Source: Alteromonas sp. KUL49
GTDB taxonomy: Bacteria > Pseudomonadota > Gammaproteobacteria > Enterobacterales > Alteromonadaceae
Direction: 5' to 3'
Length of the DNA stretch: 64,000 nucleotides
NCBI RefSeq assembly: GCF_006538345.1
Contig: NZ_BJKL01000001.1
Span: 124,001 to 188,000 of the forward strand
In this document: positions 26,779 through 35,170 of the stretch, piece by piece
Position numbering within the stretch: the first letter of the stretch is position 1
Layout of the letters: each line of letters opens with the position of its first letter
Made by a program: the position numbers and the translations under genes
The notes under the pieces: model-generated
The model's input: only the letters and a program-made list of their open reading frames with translations
Database searches by the model: none
What the model was told of the DNA's origin: nothing

Positions 26779-26858
26779 AGCCGATAAAAATGGGTAAACC
26801 TAAAGTATTGGTAGACACATGAGGTATTATACCTCGGTTCTTAATATAGCGATCGGCT
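26779..26858 (+). promoter_or_regulatory. Nested inverted repeats in the yheS leader
   Basis: An outer pair AGCCGAT (26779-26785) / ATCGGCT (26852-26858) encloses a perfect 15-base palindrome, GAGGTAT-T-ATACCTC (26821-26835). The inner palindrome has operator-like symmetry; the outer pair followed by TTTTACG could instead fold as a leader hairpin before the ABC-F gene. Which of these applies, if either, cannot be decided from sequence. Confidence 0.3.
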
Positions 26859-26916
26859 TTTACGCTTGGTTTTTTGATACTATAGCGGGCGGAATCAGGT
26901 TCAAAAAAGGTCATTA

Positions 26917-28848
26917 ATGATAAAGCTTACTGATGTGTCGTTTATGCGCGGCACCAAGGTACTTCTTAATAGTGCATCAGCGCAGGTGTTTCCCAGTCAC
27001 AAAGTTGCTCTTATAGGCAGCAATGGTTGCGGAAAATCGAGTTTATTTGCCTTGCTGCGGGGTGAGCTCGCCATTGATGCTGGGGATTGCATAGTACCGA
27101 AAGACTGGCGCATCGTAAGCGTGGCACAAGAAACCCCAGCAGTTTCACGCACTGCCATCGACTATGTTATCGACGGCGACAAAGCCCTACGTGGATTGCA
27201 AAAAGAATTAGCACAAGCAGAGGCTGCCGAAGACGGCATTCGTATAGCGCAAATTCACGGGCAATTAGAGCAAGCTGGCGCCTATGATGTGGAGTCGCGC
27301 GCGGCAACGATTTTATCTGGGCTTGGGTTTTCTACGCCACAATTACAATCACCCGTCACTGACTTCTCGGGTGGATGGCGTATGCGTTTGAACCTAGCGC
27401 AAGCACTGCTGTGTCCATCAGACTTATTGTTACTAGACGAACCGACCAACCACTTGGACTTAGATGCGGTTATTTGGTTGGAGAAATGGTTGCAACGTTA
27501 TGCAGGTACGCTATTTCTTATCTCTCACGATAAAGCCTTTATTGATAATACCGTAGAGCAGATCATCAGTGTTGAACAACAGCAACTGATTACCTACACA
27601 GGTAACTACTCGGCGTACGAAAGGCAGCGTGCTGAACGAATTCGTTTGCAGAATATTGAATTTGAAAAGCAGCAGGCCAAAATTGCTCATCTAGAGTCCT
27701 TTATCACTCGCTTTAAAGCCAAAGCGAGTAAGGCTAAGCAAGCGCAAAGTCGTATCAAGCAGTTGGAAAAAATGGAAACGCTCCTGCCTGCGCACGCGGC
27801 TAGTCCATTCAGTTTTGACTTTGCTATGCCCTCAGCACTACCCAATCCCCTTGCGCAGATGGAAGAGGTACAATTAGGTTACGACACCAAAGTCGTGCTA
27901 GAGCAAGTAAAGCTAAACTTAGTGCCTGGGAGTCGCATTGGTTTACTGGGGCGAAATGGTCAAGGTAAGTCTACTTTGATAAAGCTGTTAGCCGGTGTAC
28001 ACGCGCCCACTACCGGTGTGTTCTCAACCGCAAAAGGCTTGGCCATTGGCTACTTTGCGCAGCATCAGCTAGAGACGCTAGATGCTGAGGCTACCCCCTT
28101 GTTGCACCTTCAGCGCCTTGATGAAAAGGCCACTGAGCAACAACTTCGCGACTACCTCGGTGGATTTGGATTCCATGGTGATGAGGCGCTCGCCACCGTA
28201 GCGCCCATGTCAGGTGGTGAAAAAGCGCGTCTGGTACTCGCTTTGGTGGTGTATCAAAAACCTAATCTACTCTTGCTCGATGAACCGACCAACCATTTGG
28301 ATTTAGAAATGCGCCATGCCCTCAATATTGCGCTTCAAGGCTTTGAAGGCGCCATGGTATTGGTGTCGCATGATCGCTTTTTATTGTCTTCTGTGTGTGA
28401 AGATTTTTATCTGGTAGACAGTGGTGAAGTGAACCCCTTTAGTGGTGATTTGGATGACTATCGCGATTGGATTTTAAAGCAACAGTCTGAAGAGAAGTCT
28501 CGTTTAAATGCGCAAGCCTCTGAAAATACCAAAATTGACGTTACACCTAAGGTAGATCGCAAAGAATTAAAGCGTCGTGAAGCGGCGTTTCGTCAACAAG
28601 TTGCACCACTCAAAAAAGCCATTGAAAAGCACGAAAAGAAAATGGATTCACTCAGTGCTTTGTTAAGTGAAGCCGAGACCGCATTGGCTGATACTAGTTT
28701 GTACGACGACAATAAGAAAGACGAACTCATGTCGTGGTTAGACAAACAAACGTCGTATAAGCAAGCTTTGGAAGAAGAAGAAATGGCTTGGCTTGATGCG
28801 CAGGAGCAAATGGAGCAAGCGAGAGAAGAATACGATGCCGCTAACTAG
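26917..28848 (+). CDS. yheS: ABC-F family ATPase YheS
   Basis: A 643-residue cytosolic, ribosome-associated ABC-F protein with two nucleotide-binding domains and no membrane segment. The first has Walker A 'GSNGCGKSS', signature 'FSGGWRMRLNLAQAL' and Walker B 'LLLLDEPTNHLDLDAV'; the second has 'GRNGQGKST', 'MSGGEKARL' and 'LLLLDEPTNHLDLEMR'. A basic interdomain linker ('RFKAKASKAKQAQSRIKQLE') and a C-terminal coiled coil (about residues 545-640) complete the YheS/Uup layout. It overlaps the next gene by 14 bp and opens the yheS-yheT-yheU operon. Confidence 0.95.
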   Translation: MIKLTDVSFMRGTKVLLNSASAQVFPSHKVALIGSNGCGKSSLFALLRGELAIDAGDCIVPKDWRIVSVAQETPAVSRTAIDYVIDGDKALRGLQKELAQAEAAEDGIRIAQIHGQLEQAGAYDVESRAATILSGLGFSTPQLQSPVTDFSGGWRMRLNLAQALLCPSDLLLLDEPTNHLDLDAVIWLEKWLQRYAGTLFLISHDKAFIDNTVEQIISVEQQQLITYTGNYSAYERQRAERIRLQNIEFEKQQAKIAHLESFITRFKAKASKAKQAQSRIKQLEKMETLLPAHAASPFSFDFAMPSALPNPLAQMEEVQLGYDTKVVLEQVKLNLVPGSRIGLLGRNGQGKSTLIKLLAGVHAPTTGVFSTAKGLAIGYFAQHQLETLDAEATPLLHLQRLDEKATEQQLRDYLGGFGFHGDEALATVAPMSGGEKARLVLALVVYQKPNLLLLDEPTNHLDLEMRHALNIALQGFEGAMVLVSHDRFLLSSVCEDFYLVDSGEVNPFSGDLDDYRDWILKQQSEEKSRLNAQASENTKIDVTPKVDRKELKRREAAFRQQVAPLKKAIEKHEKKMDSLSALLSEAETALADTSLYDDNKKDELMSWLDKQTSYKQALEEEEMAWLDAQEQMEQAREEYDAAN

Positions 28849-29335
28849 CCTAACAAGTGAGACGTTTTGGTCTTATACGTGCGAGCGGTATGCGCGAGGA
28901 AAGACGCAAGAACTTGCCCTTACGTTACAAGATACCTATGGCGTTAATGTAAACCTGTTACTGTTTCTTTGTTGGTGCACCGAAAACAATGTGGTTGTCA
29001 TATTATCCCAGTTTAAGTCACTGGCGAGCGCGGTAGAACAAAGTGATCAGCAGCTTATTTTGCACCGTGCAAAACGCAAGCAAATGCATCCAAATCAAAG
29101 TGGTGACAGTACAAATTATGCGGCACTTAAAGCGCAAGAATTAGACTTGGAGCGAGAACAGCAAGGCATTATTGTTACCACTGCCAAAGCCCTGGGCTTG
29201 CATGGCTTACCCAGCCAAGTTGGCCAGTCTCAAAGTAGCGTGTTTAATGCAAGTATTGCCAGTTTTGTGAACCTGTATGGCCTTCGAGAGCAAAAAGTTG
29301 CCCGTTCATTGATATCACAGGTATTGTGCCAATAG
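28835..29335 (+). CDS. TIGR02444 family protein
   Basis: A cytosolic, largely helical protein of 166 residues matching the TIGR02444 uncharacterised family, which commonly sits beside yheS/yheT in gammaproteobacteria. The N-terminal 'FWSYTCERYARGKTQELALT' followed by 'YGVNVNLLLFLCWC' is the recognisable part. The true start is the ATG at 28835, within the end of yheS; a longer frame beginning at 28793 is out of register with the family. The role is unknown. Confidence 0.82.
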   Translation: MPLTSLTSETFWSYTCERYARGKTQELALTLQDTYGVNVNLLLFLCWCTENNVVVILSQFKSLASAVEQSDQQLILHRAKRKQMHPNQSGDSTNYAALKAQELDLEREQQGIIVTTAKALGLHGLPSQVGQSQSSVFNASIASFVNLYGLREQKVARSLISQVLCQ

Positions 29336-29355
29336 CACCAGAAGTAGAAAGAGTA

Positions 29356-30393
29356 ATGAGCAAAGTCCCCCAATCTCACGGAAGAATAATTAAGAGCAGT
29401 TTTAAAGTGCCGTCATGGGCACGAAACCGCCACATACAAACTATTTGGCCGCGTTTTATTCAAAAGCGTAAGCCGTTGAACTACAGCATAGAAAGGCTAA
29501 CTTTGCCTGATGATGATTTTGTTGATGTGGCGTGGGGGCCAAAGCCCAAGTCACCAACGGGGATCGTGACTATGTTTCACGGTTTAGAGGGAAGCATTCG
29601 CTCGCATTATGCCAACGACATGATGGCAACTCTATCTCAGAATGGCTGGCAGGTAGTCATGATGCATTATCGTGGTTGTAGCGGTGTGCCCAATCTTAAG
29701 CCACGGGCATATCATTCTGGTGAAACCGAAGACCCCAGCTTTTTCTTAGAATGGATCCATCAAAAGTTTCCTCAGTTGCCTAAGGTCGCGGTGGGTTTTT
29801 CATTGGGCGGGAACATGCTGTTAAAGCTTCTAGGTGAAAACCCAGCACAAAAATGGCTACAAGGAGCAGTCTCTATCTCTGCACCACTCAAGCTTGCAGA
29901 GTGTGCTAAATCCATTAATCAGGGGTTTTCACGGGTTTATCAAAAGTATCTGTTGAACAGTATGAAATCGACGTTGCGCCAAAAAATGGAATACATTGAC
30001 TATCGTCGACTCATACAGTTGACGGATGATGATGTTGAAAAAATGAAGCATTTTTCCGACTTCGACGAGAAAATCACGGCACCACTGCACGGCTTTGAAG
30101 ATGCCCAAGACTATTACGAAAAATGCAGTGCGTATCACTTTATGAGTGCCATTCATTGTCCAACATTGGTACTTCACAGTATTGATGACCCTTTTATGAA
30201 TGATCTTATTGTACCCAAAGAACATGAGTTGGCCCGCAATGTAACTATGGAACTCAGTGAGCGAGGCGGTCACGTAGGCTTTATGCAAGGATCTATATTT
30301 AACACTCGTGTATGGCTGCACGAGCGGGTTAAGCGTTTTGTGAGTGACGTTTTGCCCGTGGACCCTGATTGTCAGTATGAAGGACGCGTATGA
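29356..30393 (+). CDS. yheT: YheT family alpha/beta hydrolase
   Basis: A hydrolase of 345 residues related to E. coli YheT and the eukaryotic ABHD1/2/3 group. The nucleophile elbow is '[15 protein letters not shown]'; the oxyanion region is '[15 protein letters not shown]'; the Asp and His of the triad are in 'SIDDPFMND' and 'RGGHVGFM'. The N-terminal 'NRHIQTIWP' is typical. The ATG at 29356 is preferred to a GTG at 29326 because of position and an AGAAAG upstream. The physiological ester is unknown. The stop overlaps yheU (ATGA). Confidence 0.9.
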   Translation: MSKVPQSHGRIIKSSFKVPSWARNRHIQTIWPRFIQKRKPLNYSIERLTLPDDDFVDVAWGPKPKSPTGIVTMFHGLEGSIRSHYANDMMATLSQNGWQVVMMHYRGCSGVPNLKPRAYHSGETEDPSFFLEWIHQKFPQLPKVAVGFSLGGNMLLKLLGENPAQKWLQGAVSISAPLKLAECAKSINQGFSRVYQKYLLNSMKSTLRQKMEYIDYRRLIQLTDDDVEKMKHFSDFDEKITAPLHGFEDAQDYYEKCSAYHFMSAIHCPTLVLHSIDDPFMNDLIVPKEHELARNVTMELSERGGHVGFMQGSIFNTRVWLHERVKRFVSDVLPVDPDCQYEGRV

Positions 30394-30632
30394 TCATTCC
30401 CATCGATGCGCTAGACCAAGATACCTTGTACAACGTCGCTGAAGCCTTTGTACTGCGAGAAGGCACGGATTACGGCGAAATTGAAACGAGCCTAGAAGAC
30501 AAAGTTGATCAAGTGCTCGCGCTACTCAAAAGTGATGAAGCCGTACTGGTATATTCGGAGCTACATGAAAGTGTAGATATAAAAATGAAGCGGGATTTGG
30601 CGCTGGAAGATGATCCAGCGCACGACGATTAA
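30390..30632 (+). CDS. yheU: YheU family protein
   Basis: An 80-residue acidic cytosolic protein of the UPF0270/YheU family. The opening '[20 protein letters not shown]' and '[20 protein letters not shown]' are characteristic. It overlaps yheT by 4 bp, preserving the E. coli yheT-yheU order. Function is unknown. It converges with the yceI-like gene with 9 bp between stops. Confidence 0.9.
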   Translation: MIIPIDALDQDTLYNVAEAFVLREGTDYGEIETSLEDKVDQVLALLKSDEAVLVYSELHESVDIKMKRDLALEDDPAHDD

Positions 30633-30641
30633 CGATAACAA

Positions 30642-31220
30642 TTAACCGGTGAAAGTGACCGTAAAGGTGACCGGCACTGTGCTAGTAATACTCTGTAGAC
30701 CAGCAATTTTTTGAAGTGCCTCCACACCAGTACTTAACCCAAACGCACTTGCTGACAGCAAGGTTGGTTTAGTCGTCGTTACTGAGAAGGTCTTTTCATC
30801 AAGCTTACTCACTTGCACCGCAAATGAAGTCGCAACGTCGTTGCCATGTAATGACAAGGTGCCGTCAACCATAGTGCTTACTGATTCCCCTGCACTCAAC
30901 TGCATGAGTGTGTCGGGCAGCGTGGCAGAAAATGACGCAGTGGCAAAGCTCGCCACATTAAACAGCATCTCTTGCATACGCGTATTGCGAATATCGATGT
31001 TGGTATTCACCGAAGTTAAATCAACCACAACCTCCAATACACCACTGTCTGACAAGGTGCCTGATAAGCGCTCAAAAGCGTGCACTTCGGTTATTTGCGC
31101 ATTCTTAGTGCTAAGGAAGTTCAGCGTACTTTCGTCTGGCGATAGGCTCCAATCTGCCATTGCCGGGAATGCCGAGGAAAGTGCAATCGCACATAACGCA
31201 ACGCGGTGACGTAAACTCAT
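30642..31220 (-). CDS. YceI family periplasmic protein
   Basis: A 192-residue exported protein with a signal peptide ending near residue 22 ('FPAMA'). The YceI lipocalin-like barrel is recognisable from 'DWSLSPDESTLNFLSTKNAQ' at the start and 'VVDLTSVNTNIDIRNTRMQE' followed by 'MLFNVASFATASF'. YceI proteins bind isoprenoid lipids, and some are induced by base stress; the ligand here is unknown. I start it at the ATG at 31220 with AAGGAG upstream; the frame is open to 31280, which would overlap cysQ. It is the last gene of a nudE-cysQ-yceI operon. Confidence 0.87.
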   Translation of the reverse strand: MSLRHRVALCAIALSSAFPAMADWSLSPDESTLNFLSTKNAQITEVHAFERLSGTLSDSGVLEVVVDLTSVNTNIDIRNTRMQEMLFNVASFATASFSATLPDTLMQLSAGESVSTMVDGTLSLHGNDVATSFAVQVSKLDEKTFSVTTTKPTLLSASAFGLSTGVEALQKIAGLQSITSTVPVTFTVTFTG

Positions 31221-31236
31221 TGTATGAAAAACTCCT

Positions 31237-32082
31237 TTAGTGGGTGTGCGGGTTAACAAAGTCGTTGTATTGAATAACATCCTGCCATGCTACTCGCTGG
31301 TCGCCCATAATAATGAAGTCTGGGTTTTCCAATGAATGGCGTTGGTTATAGGTCAAAGGCTCAAAGTTGGCTGCCGCAATAGCTCCGCCTGCCTCTGATA
31401 CTATGCACTGGGCTGCTCCCGTATCCCATTCTCCAGTCACACCTATACGCATGAACACGTCGGCTTTACCTTCGGCGATAAAACAGGCTTTTAGTGAACA
31501 GCTGCCCAGCGGTAATGTTTGGTATACGCGCTTGGCGCACATGCGGTTTAGTACTTTTTCTCGAGACTGTCGACGGCTAATAGCAATCATCACTACGCTA
31601 TTTTTAGGATCATCGAGTTTTCTTACCGAAATCTGCTTATCTTCATCAGGGCAGGCTTTAAAAGCACCTTTACCTTTTTGCGCATAGTACAGCGACTGTC
31701 CTGGTGGCCAGAAAATAACGCCAATACTCGGCTGGTTGTTTTCAATAAGCGCAATGTTCACAGCAAAGTCACCACTGCGGGCGATAAATTCCTGAGTACC
31801 GTCAATAGGGTCAATAAGCCAATACCTTTCCCATGTCTTTCGCTCTTCAAGGCTCGCGTGTTTGTTTTCTTCCGACAAAATAGGAATATGAGGCGTTGCT
31901 TCTGATAATCGCTGAGTGATGATGTCGTTCGCGAGGTAATCAGCGCTAGTTACTGGTGAGTCATCTTCCTTTTGATAAGCGTCGAAATCACCTTTATCGT
32001 AAACGGTGAGTATGGCTTCTCCAGCTTCAATGGCAACGGCTTTGGCGAGTTCAAGTAGGTCTTCGTGGGTATCTTCTGACAT
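31237..32082 (-). CDS. cysQ: 3'(2'),5'-bisphosphate nucleotidase CysQ
   Basis: A 281-residue Li+-sensitive, Mg2+-dependent phosphatase of the inositol monophosphatase superfamily that recycles PAP from sulfate assimilation. Metal-binding motifs are visible: 'ILSEENKH', 'YWLIDPIDGTQEF' and 'VTGEWDTGAAQCIVSEAGG'. It starts 3 bp after the nudE stop. The nudE-cysQ pairing is common in gammaproteobacteria and links two enzymes that clear nucleotide phosphates. Confidence 0.94.
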   Translation of the reverse strand: MSEDTHEDLLELAKAVAIEAGEAILTVYDKGDFDAYQKEDDSPVTSADYLANDIITQRLSEATPHIPILSEENKHASLEERKTWERYWLIDPIDGTQEFIARSGDFAVNIALIENNQPSIGVIFWPPGQSLYYAQKGKGAFKACPDEDKQISVRKLDDPKNSVVMIAISRRQSREKVLNRMCAKRVYQTLPLGSCSLKACFIAEGKADVFMRIGVTGEWDTGAAQCIVSEAGGAIAAANFEPLTYNQRHSLENPDFIIMGDQRVAWQDVIQYNDFVNPHTH

Positions 32083-32085
32083 GGG

Positions 32086-32649
32086 TTATTGCTCCTTAAA
32101 CCACTTTTGAGCGAGTAACAGCGCGGCAATACTGCGAGCTTCTATAAAATCATCTCTTGCAAGTAAAGCATCAACTTCACTAAGAGGCCAATGTATGACC
32201 TCTAGTGGCTCAGGCTCATCCCCTTCTAATTGCTGAGGGTAGAGATCTTGAGCGATGACAATAGTCATTGATGCGTTAAAAAACGTCGGTGCCATACTGA
32301 CTTTGTGGAGCTCAGATAACGAACGTGCGGCAAATCCCGCTTCTTCTTGGAGTTCTCGGTTCGCAGCTTCCAACGCAGTTTCACCGGCGTCGATGAGCCC
32401 CTTGGGAAAGCCCAATTGATATGAATGTGTGCCAGCGGCATATTCGCGAATGAGTATGAGTGTTTCAGGGTCGTACATGGGAACTATCATTACGGCACCG
32501 CGATGGTTACCTGTCATTCGTTCGAATTGGCGGGTGGCGCCATTAGAAAATTCGAGATCAACACTTTCAACAGCGAACAGTCGGCTTTTAGCAACCACTT
32601 CGCGGCTGTGAATTTGAGGCAACGGTTTATTCGGGTCGATTTTTCCCAT
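32086..32649 (-). CDS. nudE: ADP-ribose/NADH diphosphatase NudE
   Basis: A 187-residue Nudix hydrolase acting on Ap3A, ADP-ribose and NADH in E. coli. The Nudix box is 'GLIDAGETALEAANRELQEE' plus AGF, and the region before it ('VMIVPMYDPETLILIREYAA') and the following 'SMAPTFFNASMTIVIAQDLY' closely follow E. coli NudE. It is first in a leftward operon and is divergent from yrfG, as part of the conserved nudE-yrfG-hslR-hslO-pckA neighbourhood. Confidence 0.95.
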   Translation of the reverse strand: MGKIDPNKPLPQIHSREVVAKSRLFAVESVDLEFSNGATRQFERMTGNHRGAVMIVPMYDPETLILIREYAAGTHSYQLGFPKGLIDAGETALEAANRELQEEAGFAARSLSELHKVSMAPTFFNASMTIVIAQDLYPQQLEGDEPEPLEVIHWPLSEVDALLARDDFIEARSIAALLLAQKWFKEQ

Positions 32650-32716
32650 GTGCTTGGCTACAACTTTGTTATCATATCCTACTGTAACTAGCTTACTTCA
32701 TTATGAGGAAAATCGC

Positions 32717-33406
32717 TTGCCCTTTCTGCCATGGAACGAAATAGACACAGTGTTGTTAGATATGGACGGCACATTGTTAGATTTGCACTATGACAATCAG
32801 TTCTGGATGCATTACTTACCTAAAAAGGTCGCTGAGAAAAAAGGCATTCCTGAAGATGAATGCCGCGAGCAGATGATGGAACACTACGACAGCGTGAGTG
32901 GACAAATTCAATGGTATTGTTTGGATTATTGGGCCGAGACATTAGCGCTAGATATTATGCCCTTAAAGCGTGAATTAGCTCATCTTATCGAGTTGAGACC
33001 CGACACCATTCCTTTTTTACACGCGTTGCATGCATCCGGTAGGCAGGTTGTATTGGTGACTAACGCTCATCCGGGTAGCCTGTCACTGAAAGTAGAATAT
33101 ACCCAGCTCGATGAACATATTGACACACTGATTTCTACCCATGAATTTGGCGTGACCAAAGAATCTCAATTGTTGTGGCAAAAGCTACATGGTCGACTGA
33201 ACTTTGACCCTGAGCGCACTTTGTTTGTCGATGACTCCTTGCCCATCTTAGGCGCGGCAAAGCAATTCGGTATTAAACACTTGTTGGCAGTGGATAACCC
33301 TGACAGCAAATTGCCTCACAGAAATATTACGGATTATCCAGCGGTTACCGACTATTCCGTCTTTCTTGAAGATATAAAAGCAAATCCTGTGGAGCCAAAA
33401 GCATGA
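32717..33406 (+). CDS. yrfG: GMP/IMP nucleotidase YrfG
   Basis: A HAD-superfamily 5'-nucleotidase. HAD motif I is 'VLLDMDGTLLDLHYDNQFW', motif II lies in 'VVLVTNAHPGSL', and motif IV is 'RTLFVDDSLPILGAAKQFGI'; the whole follows E. coli YrfG. The frame opens at 32648, but the likely start is the TTG at 32717: GAGGAA ends six bases before it, and the resulting 229 residues match the 222 of E. coli, whereas the upstream 23 codons have no counterpart. It overlaps yjjX by 4 bp. Confidence 0.9.
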   Translation: MPFLPWNEIDTVLLDMDGTLLDLHYDNQFWMHYLPKKVAEKKGIPEDECREQMMEHYDSVSGQIQWYCLDYWAETLALDIMPLKRELAHLIELRPDTIPFLHALHASGRQVVLVTNAHPGSLSLKVEYTQLDEHIDTLISTHEFGVTKESQLLWQKLHGRLNFDPERTLFVDDSLPILGAAKQFGIKHLLAVDNPDSKLPHRNITDYPAVTDYSVFLEDIKANPVEPKA

Positions 33407-33945
33407 CTTCTGCTATTTATGTGGGGTCGCAAAACCCCGTTAAAATTGATGCGGCACTCAATACATTGAATGATGTGCTTGAGGCAGATTTTCAAGCAGT
33501 GGGTTTGGCAGTGCCTAGCGGTGTTGCTGATCAACCCATGACAGAAGAAGAAACACGTCAAGGCGCTATCAACCGTGTTGAGGCGTGTTTAATTGCTCAC
33601 GACGGTGGCGTGAATAACGCATGGTATGTGGCCATTGAAGGTGGAGTGGACGTGTTTGAAGACGGCCCCGCCACTTTTGCCTATGTGGTAATTTATAACA
33701 ATGGCCGCTGGTCGGTAGGGCGTAGCGCAAACTTGCCCTTACCGGTGAGTGTGTACCAAGCCCTTCAACAAGGGGAAGAGTTGGGCACTGTAATGGACGC
33801 GTTGTTCAATACCCATAATATTAAACAGCAAGGTGGTGCAATTGGTTTGCTGACGCATCACCACGTTACCCGCCAAAGCGTTTACGAAGTGGCGTTATCG
33901 CTGGCTATGGCTAAGTTTCACTTTCCTGATCTTTATAGTGATTAG
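33403..33945 (+). CDS. yjjX: Inosine/xanthosine triphosphatase (YjjX)
   Basis: A 180-residue house-cleaning enzyme that hydrolyses non-canonical purine triphosphates (ITP, XTP). The family pattern 'AIYVGSQNPVKIDAALNTL' opens the protein, with 'PSGVADQPMTEEETRQGAINR' as 'VADQPMTEEETRQGA', 'YVAIEGGVDVFEDGPATFAY' and 'GGAIGLLTHHHVTRQSVYE' following. Its ATGA overlap with yrfG makes a purine-nucleotide clean-up pair. Confidence 0.92.
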   Translation: MTSAIYVGSQNPVKIDAALNTLNDVLEADFQAVGLAVPSGVADQPMTEEETRQGAINRVEACLIAHDGGVNNAWYVAIEGGVDVFEDGPATFAYVVIYNNGRWSVGRSANLPLPVSVYQALQQGEELGTVMDALFNTHNIKQQGGAIGLLTHHHVTRQSVYEVALSLAMAKFHFPDLYSD

Positions 33946-34029
33946 TGGGACGGTAGTCTCTTAGTAGTGGAAGCAAACTATTACTTGCGAATACAGTTGT
34001 CATATAGCAATTCAGGCTAAGGACTAGTG

Positions 34030-34899
34030 ATGAGCACTTACCATAACGCTTTAGGAACATTTGAGTGGTTATTGCGGGAAATTATCTATTGGGCATTGCA
34101 GCCTGGTTTGATAGCTATGTCTTTGTATTTGGCGCACACCAATGCATCATTAGATACACATTCATTGTTTATTCTTTTGGCATTTTGCACTATCACTTTG
34201 CTGGAAGTGCTGTTACCTGGAAGGTCCGAATGGCGGAAAAATGCAGGTGAGAGTATTAAGCTTCTGGGCTTTGTGCTTGTCGCCGGTAGTGCATATGTCG
34301 CTGTTGAAACACTGTATGCAGTTTCTTTGTTTCAATGGTTGACTGACTTAAGCCATGCTTGGCAATTGGATTTTTGGCCTTCTGAATGGCCAGTACTAGC
34401 TCAAGTTTTGCTTATTTTTGTGGCGTATGAGTTCGTTAATTATTGGTATCACAGGGCGACCCATCGCTGGGCATGGTTTTGGAAATTGTCTGGCCATGGC
34501 ACTCACCATGCCTTTAAAAAGTTAACTGGGCTCAATGCCATTGCTAATCACCCCATAGAAGCATTCTTTCTTATTCTACCTCGCGCTATCGTGGGTTTTT
34601 TGTTTGGAGGAGAAGCCGTTGGCGCAGGGATAGTCTCGCTAACCACTGTTACTGCAATACTGGCGCATAGCAATCTTCACCTCAATTCAGCAGTGATTGG
34701 ATGGTTTTTTACAACCAACCGATATCATATTCACCATCATTCACAAGTCGTGAGTGAAAGTAATACTAATTTTGGCTGTATGTGCATTATCTGGGATCGA
34801 ATTTTTGGGACCTTTCAAGATGCTAGCACGCAAGACACGGGAATTAGTGATACACAACCCAGTTATAAAACACTATTGATGATGCCGTTTAAATGGTGA
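34030..34899 (+). CDS. Sterol desaturase / fatty acid hydroxylase family protein
   Basis: An integral membrane di-iron oxygenase of 289 residues with about four to five helices. The histidine clusters are 'YWYHRATHRW' (HxxxH), 'GHGTHHAFKK' (HxxHH) and 'YHIHHHSQ' (HxHHH), with a further 'IANHPIEA', as in the fatty acid hydroxylase superfamily. The lipid substrate is unknown. The ATG at 34030 has AAGGA six bases ahead; a GTG at 34027 is too close to that site. It appears to be transcribed alone. Confidence 0.88.
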   Translation: MSTYHNALGTFEWLLREIIYWALQPGLIAMSLYLAHTNASLDTHSLFILLAFCTITLLEVLLPGRSEWRKNAGESIKLLGFVLVAGSAYVAVETLYAVSLFQWLTDLSHAWQLDFWPSEWPVLAQVLLIFVAYEFVNYWYHRATHRWAWFWKLSGHGTHHAFKKLTGLNAIANHPIEAFFLILPRAIVGFLFGGEAVGAGIVSLTTVTAILAHSNLHLNSAVIGWFFTTNRYHIHHHSQVVSESNTNFGCMCIIWDRIFGTFQDASTQDTGISDTQPSYKTLLMMPFKW

Positions 34900-34988
34900 T
34901 ACGCGCTCATTTGAACCTTTATACTCAATCATCATTCTAGTTCTTCACCATACGTCTCATTTTCGTATAAAGCCCCACACATTCATAC

Positions 34989-35025
34989 TGTCCGATATCG
35001 CAGAGGTCATTTTTGATATCGGACA
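34989..35025 (+). promoter_or_regulatory. 11-bp dyad, probable enhancer (UAS) for the sigma-54 promoter
   Basis: A perfect inverted repeat, TGTCCGATATC (34989-34999) and GATATCGGACA (35015-35025), with a 15-base spacer. Its centre is about 131 bp upstream of the transcription start expected from the -24/-12 promoter, the usual distance for binding of an NtrC-family activator. The operon itself encodes such a regulator, so autoregulation is the simplest reading. Confidence 0.6.
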
Positions 35026-35111
35026 CTCTACGATCTATTAAACCCTACATATTAACTTGGAAATGTATTTTTTGTTATATTTTTCATATGGTTATGAAAT
35101 TAAAGTGCTGT

Positions 35112-35127
35112 TGGCACAGTCTTAGCA
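35112..35127 (+). promoter_or_regulatory. Sigma-54 (-24/-12) promoter of the efflux operon
   Basis: TGGCACAGTCTTAGCA matches the RpoN consensus TGGCACRNNNNTTGCW at every defined base except one (TAGC for TTGC), and the GG-to-GC spacing is exact. The predicted start is near 35138, ahead of the ribosome site at 35161-35164. Confidence 0.72.
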
Positions 35128-35170
35128 AAGTTAGGTTAACTCAACCATGTATACCTCATTGGAGAAACAA

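Noticed and set aside
29929-30321. 130-codon antisense frame in yheT
   Set aside because: Shadow frame over the conserved hydrolase domain.
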